Below are positions 1 to 5,729 of a stretch of 7,185 nucleotides of DNA, in pieces. The notes below the pieces were generated by a model, which did not search any database, was not told the DNA's origin, and saw only the letters and a program-made list of their open reading frames with translations. Positions within the stretch are counted from its first letter, which is position 1. Each line of letters starts with the position of its first letter. This DNA comes from Planctomycetaceae bacterium (GTDB lineage: Bacteria; Planctomycetota; Planctomycetia; Pirellulales; Thermoguttaceae), in NCBI GenBank assembly GCA_009783865.1, contig WRCR01000202.1, positions 1-7,185 on the forward strand. Reading direction: 5' to 3'. A program made the translations under genes and the position numbers.

Positions 1-1
1 C

Positions 2-760
2 AATACCCCGCTTGTGTTTCTTGCTTACGGCACCATCGGTCTCGGAATGGCTTCGCCGTATCTGATAATGGGTGCGTTCCCCGAAATGCTGCGCTTTCTG
101 CCGAAACCCGGTCAATGGATGGAAACCTTCAAAAAAACGATGGGCTTCTTTCTGCTCGTTGCAGTCGTTTGGATTTTATACTTCATACAAATCGAGCGGT
201 TATTGCCGACCGTTGCTTTACTATTTGCATTGTGGTACGTCTGCTGGAAACTCGGTAATGAATCTCTCTTAAAGAAACAGGGCTGGCTGACGAAACTAAT
301 CACGATTTTGATTCTTCTCGCGGTTATCTTCTTTTCGTTCAATTTGCCGAGCCCTTTGACTGTTAATTCTTACACACTTGAAAACGCAATGAAAACGAAA
401 CTCGGCGGACATACCGGAAAACATTGGATACCATACGAACCGGAGGCGTTAACTGCCGCCTTGAAGAGCGGGAAGCCGGTGCTGGTTGATTTCACCGCCG
501 ACTGGTGCGTCAACTGTAAAGTACTGGAACAATTCGTTTTATATTCCGATGATGTTATCAAAGAGTTAGACCGGAAACAGGCGGTTTCATTCATGGCGGA
601 CTGCACGAGAGAAGGAGCGGCAAAGGAATTTCTGCGGCAGTTCGGTGCCGACCAAGTACCGGTTTTGGCGGTGTTTCGCCCGAATGAACCGGATAAACCG
701 CTGGTCATTCGCGGCGGCTACACAAAGAAGATGCTGCTGGATATACTTGCCGAATTTTAA
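2..760 (+). CDS. dsbD: Thiol:disulfide interchange protein DsbD, C-terminal part (5' end outside window)
   Basis: The frame is open to the left edge (the first visible codons read N-T-P-L-V-F-L), so the GTG at 14 is an internal codon and not a start. DsbD carries electrons from cytoplasmic thioredoxin across the inner membrane to periplasmic partners such as DsbC or cytochrome c maturation proteins. The visible part starts in the last helices of the transmembrane domain, with the GLGMASPYLIMG and FLPKPG family motifs. Three more hydrophobic segments follow near nt 140-190, 200-255 and 290-345. After a linker comes a periplasmic thioredoxin-like gamma domain with the redox motif WCVNCK (nt 503-520) and a later VPVLAVF with the expected cis-proline. 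The membrane-domain cysteine pair and the N-terminal alpha domain, if present, lie upstream. The stop is TAA, and truA begins 14 nt later, suggesting co-transcription. A shorter CcdA-thioredoxin fusion cannot be excluded without the 5' half. Confidence 0.93.
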   Translation, partial: NTPLVFLAYGTIGLGMASPYLIMGAFPEMLRFLPKPGQWMETFKKTMGFFLLVAVVWILYFIQIERLLPTVALLFALWYVCWKLGNESLLKKQGWLTKLITILILLAVIFFSFNLPSPLTVNSYTLENAMKTKLGGHTGKHWIPYEPEALTAALKSGKPVLVDFTADWCVNCKVLEQFVLYSDDVIKELDRKQAVSFMADCTREGAAKEFLRQFGADQVPVLAVFRPNEPDKPLVIRGGYTKKMLLDILAEF

Positions 761-774
761 GTTACCAATCGCAA

Positions 775-1575
775 ATGAAACGTTTTCGCTTCAATGTTAG
801 TTATGACGGCGGCAATTACGCCGGTTGGCAGACGCAGCCGAATTTGCCGACTGTGCAGAAAACGCTTGAAAACGTCCTTCTGCGGATTACCGGTCAGCGG
901 ATACATATCACCGGCAGCGGCAGAACAGATGCCGGTGTTCACGCACTTTGTCAAACCGCCGCTTTTTCAACGGATAGTTCGCTGGATGCAGAGGTCTTCA
1001 CAAGAGCGATGAACGGTTTCCTGCCGCCGGATATTCGGATTCTTGAAATGAAAGAAGTTCCACTCAATTTCAATCCAATTCGTGATGCGGTTTCCAAACG
1101 CTACCGTTATGTCATTGACGATAACCGCCCGCATTGTCCGTTTATCCGAAATTATTCGTGGACTTACCGCAAGAAGTTGGATGTAGAAGCGATGCAGGCA
1201 GCAGCGGAATATCTGAAAGGGGAACACGATTTTACCTGTTTTCAGTCCTTGAATTCGCCGCGCAAAACAACTGTCAGGACGATTTTAGATGCGGTAGTGA
1301 AGCGGAAGGAATTGTCTTCGGAATTCGTCTTCCCTGCACCGCCGCTCATTTTTATCGAAGTCGAAGCAACCGGCTTTTTGTATAATATGATGCGGGCAAT
1401 CGCCGGCACACTTGTATTGTTTGGAACGTCTAAACGGGACGGTGAAGGCAATTACAATTTTCTTCCGCCGGAACAGATGAGGGAAATCATTGAATCGAGA
1501 GAACGCGGTCGTGCCGGTGCGGTTGCACCTCCGCAGGGTTTATTTTTGCAATATGCGGTCTATCCGCCGGAATAA
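775..1575 (+). CDS. truA: tRNA pseudouridine(38-40) synthase TruA
   Basis: TruA isomerises uridine to pseudouridine at positions 38-40 in the anticodon arm of many tRNAs, in the cytoplasm. The 266-residue product has the usual length for the family. Family landmarks occur in order: N-terminal YDGGNYAGWQ (10-19); GSGRTDAGVHA (47-57) with catalytic Asp52; SKRYRYVI (107-114); GEHDFTCF (149-156); GFLYNMMRAIAGTL (200-213), the helix that lines the active site; and the closing APPQGLFL (251-258). The ATG at 775 is chosen because the first beta strand (KRFRFNVSYDG) starts right after it. No purine-rich Shine-Dalgarno sequence precedes it. It lies 14 nt after the dsbD stop and is probably translated from the same message. 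A strong hairpin terminator begins 3 nt after the TAA. The gene is intact, with no missing key residue. Confidence 0.97.
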   Translation: MKRFRFNVSYDGGNYAGWQTQPNLPTVQKTLENVLLRITGQRIHITGSGRTDAGVHALCQTAAFSTDSSLDAEVFTRAMNGFLPPDIRILEMKEVPLNFNPIRDAVSKRYRYVIDDNRPHCPFIRNYSWTYRKKLDVEAMQAAAEYLKGEHDFTCFQSLNSPRKTTVRTILDAVVKRKELSSEFVFPAPPLIFIEVEATGFLYNMMRAIAGTLVLFGTSKRDGEGNYNFLPPEQMREIIESRERGRAGAVAPPQGLFLQYAVYPPE

Positions 1576-1604
1576 AAGCAGGGACTAAAGTCCCCGCATC
1601 TTTT
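1571..1604. terminator. Bidirectional intrinsic terminator between truA and the converging R-M gene
   Basis: A hairpin at 1578-1597 pairs GC-GGGACT with AGTCCC-GC around a 2-4 nt loop. On the + strand it has one A-C mismatch (1580/1595) and is followed by ATCTTTTG. Read on the - strand, the same mismatch becomes a G-U pair and the stem is followed by TTTTATT, so the - strand version should be slightly more stable. It overlaps the truA stop and lies 27 nt past the stop of the gene arriving from the right, the position expected of a shared terminator for convergent genes. Confidence 0.8.
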
Positions 1605-1624
1605 GTCTGCGCAGGTACAGAAAA

Positions 1625-4267
1625 CTATTCGTCAATCCGAAACTTGAGTTCGTAATTTTTGATGAAGTCACGCTCTTCGCCGGTCAAACCGTAAAGCGGA
1701 CAGATGATGTCGTCTATCTCGTCAATAATCGATTTGGAATAACGGATTTTGTACTCTTTGAAAGACGTTATTTTAGAATACGCCTCCGTTTGATGCTCAC
1801 GTACATTTTTCTCAATGTCCCGCAAGTATCGTTTGTAAATTCTTTCGATTCGTGATGTTACATCCGGTGTTAATCTATCAACAGGTATCGGAAAAAATTC
1901 TATCTCATAATTTTTCAAGTGCCGATAATCGGAATATACCTGATAAAACCAAAAGAAAAAACTGCTCGATAAAATCGCACCGATGCTGTCCGCAATTTTC
2001 TTATCAAAATACAGCGGTCGTTCTTCATTCGATTCTGTCGGATAATTCGTTATCGTTAAAAAATATCTGTTACCGCTTTTACGGTAATAAATCGGCTTGC
2101 CGTCTTCCTGAAGTAACGAACCGATATTTGTTTTGAACGCAAAAACTTTTTTGAGTATTCGCTTCTCAATGCTTTCGCTAATTCGCGGAATACGTCCACG
2201 CAAAGTTAATCCGTGTGAATCAACAAAACGTAAATCACGTAAGATTTTTTCAATAGTTTCGTCACTGCTCTTGCGATACATTTTCGTTGTGAACAACCGT
2301 TTATTTTTTGTATCAGTCCGCCTGAAACCTATAATTGAAACCTTCGTCGCAGCACTCTTAAAAATCTGCTGCGGACGGTCAGAATATGACGACATCTTAA
2401 TTGCTTCACAGTTAGCAAACAATAGTTTATGCAGCCCTTCCATTGCATCACTTGTACCTACAGAAATAGGAACAATGAAATTCACCCAGCCGCCCTGTTT
2501 CACTTGATGAAAAGCGTTTTCGATAAACAGCGAAAACGTGTCAAGCGAACCTTTTTGTTTTCCTTTGATTGTCTTTGCCGATTGATAATGTTCTTTGAAA
2601 TATGTCTTATGTTCCGCCGGATAGTCCGCTCCATACGGCGGATTGCCGATGACAATATCAAACTTTTCAATACCGAACATCCAGCGGGAATCAAAATACG
2701 GAGACGCTTCCGTTTCCGAGTGATTCCATTCACACAACGCCATTATGTCCTGACTCTCGCTTTTATCAGCAAGGTCTTTTTCCAACAGATAAATTCGTTC
2801 CCGCAATTCTTCCCTCTTTTCGGCATTACTTTCCTTAAAGTGGTCCCGCTTTAATGCAATGATTTCATTAAACAATACTTTGTGCGTGTGAAAAAACAAA
2901 GGATTGCATCCGATTCCAATGAGTGTGTTTGCCGCAACAAACTTATAATCAAGATTCGGCAGCGACTCTATCCCGAAATTATACTTGCTCTTATCCGGCT
3001 GGATTTCTTGTATCAGCGAAAGAAACAGACGCAGCATCGCAATCTGCACCGCCATCGGCTGTATGTCAACACCGTAAATTACGCTTTGCAATATCTTTAA
3101 CTTCGCCTGATAACGCTCTGCCGAAGTTAATGTTTTTCCTTCGGACATGTGCTGCAAAATTATGTTCATCACACTGCAAGGAAACGCACCGCTGCCGCAA
3201 GCCGGGTCGAGAATTTTTATCTCGCTTAGCGTGCGGTTCGTAGAACTCTCGTTTAACAAGCGGTTCGTAGAACCGCCCGCTAAACATGCGTCCAACGCCT
3301 CATTCACCATATAATCGACTATCTCACGCGGAGTATAATAACTGCCGGTGATTTTCTGACGGGATTCCTTGTTGTCCGCTTCAATGTAAGCGAGAAGACA
3401 TTCAAACATCTTGCCGATAAATTCGGGGTCAATCAATTCCGAATTCTCCGTCTCGTCAAGCGTGTACTTGTACTGCGATAAAATATAGACGATGCCAGCA
3501 ACAGGAAACTTGCCGTCAAGTTCTTTTAGCGTTCTCGTTCTCGGCGCGGTGAAAAAATAATCATCGTTGAGCGGAATGTCATCGCCGGAGTGTTCCGTGA
3601 AAAGTCCGCCGTTGAGAAACGGTATGTTTTCGTGAAACAGTTTTTTTACAACGCCGTAATTCTTGATTACATTTTTGTTTTCCAACTCTTTCCGTTTGTC
3701 TTGCGGAGTATTGAGCGAGTAAAAAAACAAGTTGCGGATGACCACTTTGAAATAACAGTATTCGTCTTCCTTGAGATTTTCTTCTATAAAACTCCTCTCG
3801 AAAAGGCAAGCAGGTACCAGTCCTCTTTCACGAAGGAAGAAACAGAGTAATAGTCGAATGACGATGCGAAGAGAGCAATCGGGATTCTTCGTTTCTTCGG
3901 TTGCCCAGAAAAACCAGTTGCGGAGTTCTTCGTAAAACTTTTGTTCGAGTTCTTTACGTTTGTCTTCGCTGCGGTATTTTTCTTTTAGATTCGCGAGTGC
4001 ATCTTTCACATCATCGGCAGTGCAGCGGAACCATTCGGAACTGCCGTCTCTAACGAATCCTTTTTCTGCAAGATAGCGGTGAATTTCCTTATCCGATATT
4101 TCACGTTTGCCGACAATACCGGCATCTTGAAAAACGATTTCATACGGCAGATTTGCTTGACTTAATTGCGATTTAACACGGTCGTGAACGGAACCGGCGG
4201 TCTGACCGATTTTCAGCCAGCCGCTTTTTTCAGGAACAGTAGGAAGAATGTAAGCGTAAAGTTTCAT
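1625..4267 (-). CDS. Predicted single-chain restriction-modification enzyme: GIY-YIG (T5orf172-like) nuclease fused to Eco57I-class adenine methyltransferase
   Basis: The 880-residue protein probably both methylates adenine-N6 at a DNA target and cuts unmethylated DNA. Residues 1-95 resemble the T5orf172/GIY-YIG fold: YAYIL (4-8), WLKIGQT (17-23), Arg30, Glu61 with His63 in KEIHRYL, and SEWF (77-80). Residues 100-300 are a helical connector with FLNGGLF (217-223). The methyltransferase core has GSYYTPREIVDYMV (308-321), AdoMet motif I DPACGSGAF (354-362), YGVDIQPMAV (398-407) and catalytic NPPY (542-545). Residues about 640-860 look like a target-recognition region, and their DNA is AT-rich. 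A repeat-encoded insertion (about residues 328-348) precedes motif I. The ATG at 4267 is chosen because the nuclease domain begins at once; no Shine-Dalgarno sequence is seen. No separate specificity or methylase gene is adjacent, which fits a type IIG-like one-gene system. The methyltransferase assignment is firm. Nuclease activity of the N-terminal domain is inferred from motif spacing, and that domain could instead only bind DNA. Confidence 0.88.
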   Translation of the reverse strand: MKLYAYILPTVPEKSGWLKIGQTAGSVHDRVKSQLSQANLPYEIVFQDAGIVGKREISDKEIHRYLAEKGFVRDGSSEWFRCTADDVKDALANLKEKYRSEDKRKELEQKFYEELRNWFFWATEETKNPDCSLRIVIRLLLCFFLRERGLVPACLFERSFIEENLKEDEYCYFKVVIRNLFFYSLNTPQDKRKELENKNVIKNYGVVKKLFHENIPFLNGGLFTEHSGDDIPLNDDYFFTAPRTRTLKELDGKFPVAGIVYILSQYKYTLDETENSELIDPEFIGKMFECLLAYIEADNKESRQKITGSYYTPREIVDYMVNEALDACLAGGSTNRLLNESSTNRTLSEIKILDPACGSGAFPCSVMNIILQHMSEGKTLTSAERYQAKLKILQSVIYGVDIQPMAVQIAMLRLFLSLIQEIQPDKSKYNFGIESLPNLDYKFVAANTLIGIGCNPLFFHTHKVLFNEIIALKRDHFKESNAEKREELRERIYLLEKDLADKSESQDIMALCEWNHSETEASPYFDSRWMFGIEKFDIVIGNPPYGADYPAEHKTYFKEHYQSAKTIKGKQKGSLDTFSLFIENAFHQVKQGGWVNFIVPISVGTSDAMEGLHKLLFANCEAIKMSSYSDRPQQIFKSAATKVSIIGFRRTDTKNKRLFTTKMYRKSSDETIEKILRDLRFVDSHGLTLRGRIPRISESIEKRILKKVFAFKTNIGSLLQEDGKPIYYRKSGNRYFLTITNYPTESNEERPLYFDKKIADSIGAILSSSFFFWFYQVYSDYRHLKNYEIEFFPIPVDRLTPDVTSRIERIYKRYLRDIEKNVREHQTEAYSKITSFKEYKIRYSKSIIDEIDDIICPLYGLTGEERDFIKNYELKFRIDE
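3221..3290. repeat. Degenerate ~27-bp tandem repeat inside the methyltransferase gene
   Basis: Two consecutive units share the exact 14-mer GCGGTTCGTAGAAC at 3233-3246 and 3260-3273, spaced 27 bp. The flanks repeat too: CTCGCTTAGCGT (3221-3232) resembles CTCGTTTAACAA (3248-3259), and a third partial copy, CCCGCTAAACAT, lies at 3276-3287. Because 27 is a multiple of three, the repeats stay in frame and encode two STNR-ending nine-residue units (GGSTNR, LLNESSTNR) followed by TLSE. They fall between the YTPREIVDYMV helix and motif I of the methyltransferase, where related enzymes usually have a short variable loop. Confidence 0.8.
3260..3276. repeat. Perfect 7-bp inverted repeat (palindromic core of the tandem repeat)
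   Basis: The sequence GCGGTTC-GTA-GAACCGC is a perfect 7-bp inverted repeat with a 3-nt loop. The neighbouring copy at 3233 keeps the left arm and GAAC but loses the last three bases of the right arm. Such small palindromes inside genes recall dispersed REP-like or palindromic elements. Whether this one occurs elsewhere in the genome cannot be seen here. Confidence 0.75.
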
Positions 4268-4305
4268 GTTTATAAAGTACGATAATTCGGAAACTTCGTT
4301 TTTAG

Positions 4306-4334
4306 ATTATAGCGTATGCTGTATAGAATTAAAA
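4306..4334 (-). promoter_or_regulatory. Candidate sigma-70-type promoter for the R-M gene
   Basis: On the - strand a perfect TATAAT (4311-4306) lies 38 nt upstream of the ATG at 4267. A weak -35 candidate, TTTTAA (4334-4329), lies 17 bp further up. Transcription would begin near 4299, giving a leader of about 30 nt without a Shine-Dalgarno sequence. This would let the R-M gene be expressed separately from the genes upstream of it. Confidence 0.45.
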
Positions 4335-4360
4335 GAGGCAGCGTGGACTAGAGCCCCTCT
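4331..4360 (-). terminator. Weak candidate terminator after the SUMF1-fold gene
   Basis: On the - strand AGAGG (4360-4356) pairs with CCTCT (4338-4334), with a further possible GC/GC pair inside and a TTTT run beginning at the base of the stem. The stem straddles the TAG at 4350-4348. It is short and interrupted, so read-through into the R-M gene is likely, and it overlaps the candidate -35 element. Confidence 0.3.
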
Positions 4361-5694
4361 GCGCAGCGGAAACCGACATCCTGAAACGAAAGCGACTCCG
4401 GCTGACAGCCGCGGGCAGAAACTCTGTATCCCGCATCGTTGTTTTCGGAACTCAAAAATGAACCGCCGCGAATAACCCGCAACGCTTCGTTTTTCACACC
4501 GCCGAACTCTTCCGCTATGATTCTGCCGTTCTCCCTTTTGAGAACAACATTCGGAACTGCAACGGTCTCACTGCTTTCCCAACTCGGTCCCTGCGGATTA
4601 AAAAGCGGACTTCTGCCGTAATAATCCGCTGCATAGCGGTCGCTGCACCATTGCCACGCATTGCCGCCCATATCGTTTAATCCAAAGGGATTCGGAGCGA
4701 ATGCCGTGACCGGCGATAAAAGCAGAAAGCCGTCCTTCTGCGTGTTCTCATCGGGAAACCAGCCCTGCCAAAAGTTTGCTGCCGGACTTGCCGAAACGCT
4801 GCCGCCCCAAGAATACATAACATCTTTGCGTCCTGCTCTAGCGGCATATTCCCACTCCGCTTCTGTCGGCAGCCGTTTGCCAGCCCATTGGCAAAACCGC
4901 TGCGCATCATTCCAACTGACGTGAACTACCGGCAGGTCCTCATTAGCGGGCATTGCGATTTGTGCCGACAGGTCTTCGTTAATCGTTCCTGTTGTATTTT
5001 TCCAGTTTGCGCCTGCCATCCGAATCCAGCATTTTCGTTTGAAATCAAAAACATAACTCCAGCCCCGCTGTTCCGCATCAGTCCGGTAATGTGTCTGCTC
5101 AACGAACATTTTGAACTGACGATTCGTGACATGATGTTTATCCAAACGAAACGGCAAAACTTGAACGGTATGCACCGGACGCTGGTCTCTTTCACCGGCA
5201 TCGTCTCCCATCTGAAAGGTGCCGCCGGAAAGCGAAACCATCGGTGCGGCAGCGTCCAATTCAGAACGGTTTTTGATTCGCGAAATAATCGCCGGTTCGT
5301 TTTTTTGTTCAGTATGCTTTAACTGCGGTAATTCTTCGCCGGACAGTATCGTGCCGGTTGTCATCAATCTGTTGTCTGACGTTTCGCTTTCGGAATAACG
5401 GCCGGAATAATTACTTGCATAAATTGCAGCGGTGTCCGCAATAACGGCATCCGGATATTTTTCAAATCCGAAATCGAAACCAGCCGTATTGAACGCGTCC
5501 TTGCGGTTACGATTCTGAACGAAATTTATCGGGTACACTGATTGATGATGCGCTGCCGAAAAATCTGTTGCGAAAAAATCATTACAGAAACGCCGCAACG
5601 ATTCAGTCCGATAAACAGCAAGAACGGCAACTGCCAGCAAAACCCAAGCGGCTAAGGCAAGTATTCCGTTGTTATTAAATGTTATTCTTCGCAT
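4348..5694 (-). CDS. Membrane-anchored SUMF1/FGE-fold protein lacking the FGE active-site cysteines
   Basis: The 448-residue protein starts with a basic end (MRR) and one hydrophobic segment (about 11-28), read as a signal anchor that places the rest in the periplasm. Residues 29-150 form an unrecognised linker. Residues 152-448 are a formylglycine-generating-enzyme (SUMF1) fold: GGTFQMGDD (157-165), PVVHVSWNDA (255-264), WAGKRLPTEAEWEYAARAG (270-288), ANFWQGWFP (306-314), GLNDMGGNAWQW (338-349), RGGSF (409-413), and the closing GFRCA (441-445). True FGE aligns here without gaps as GGSYxCHxSYC; this protein has Ser415 and Asp420 at the two cysteine positions, and Ser416 and Asn419 at the His and Tyr positions. 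The copper site is therefore absent, and oxidation of sulfatase cysteines is unlikely. The gene begins 35 nt after the autotransporter stop with no Shine-Dalgarno sequence, so co-transcription is probable. Its role is unknown; structural, binding or altered catalysis are all possible. Confidence 0.9.
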   Translation of the reverse strand: MRRITFNNNGILALAAWVLLAVAVLAVYRTESLRRFCNDFFATDFSAAHHQSVYPINFVQNRNRKDAFNTAGFDFGFEKYPDAVIADTAAIYASNYSGRYSESETSDNRLMTTGTILSGEELPQLKHTEQKNEPAIISRIKNRSELDAAAPMVSLSGGTFQMGDDAGERDQRPVHTVQVLPFRLDKHHVTNRQFKMFVEQTHYRTDAEQRGWSYVFDFKRKCWIRMAGANWKNTTGTINEDLSAQIAMPANEDLPVVHVSWNDAQRFCQWAGKRLPTEAEWEYAARAGRKDVMYSWGGSVSASPAANFWQGWFPDENTQKDGFLLLSPVTAFAPNPFGLNDMGGNAWQWCSDRYAADYYGRSPLFNPQGPSWESSETVAVPNVVLKRENGRIIAEEFGGVKNEALRVIRGGSFLSSENNDAGYRVSARGCQPESLSFQDVGFRCAEGL

Positions 5695-5729
5695 TTTTCG
5701 CCGGGGAAGGAAATTGCGGTTAGGTAGGG

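Noticed and set aside
14..16. GTG at 14 as the start of a small thioredoxin-membrane protein
   Set aside because: The frame is open to position 2, and the residues around it belong to the middle of the DsbD transmembrane domain.
1607..1614. Palindrome CTGCGCAG between the terminator and the R-M stop
   Set aside because: An 8-bp self-complementary word with no loop, no T-run and no second copy nearby is expected by chance.
2429..2854. 141-codon + strand open frame antisense to the R-M gene
   Set aside because: It covers the NPPY region of the methyltransferase on the opposite strand and has no independent support.
3221..3290. Possible CRISPR fragment, because of a repeat with regular 27-bp spacing
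   Set aside because: There are only two full units, they are contiguous without unique spacers, and they lie in frame inside a coding gene.
4888..5322. 144-codon + strand open frame antisense to the SUMF1-fold gene
   Set aside because: It is fully inside a gene with clear family motifs on the other strand; Cys/His/Arg richness is typical of antisense translation.
4348..5694. Annotation as an active formylglycine-generating enzyme
   Set aside because: The fold matches, but the two essential cysteines align to Ser415 and Asp420, so the canonical activity is not supported.
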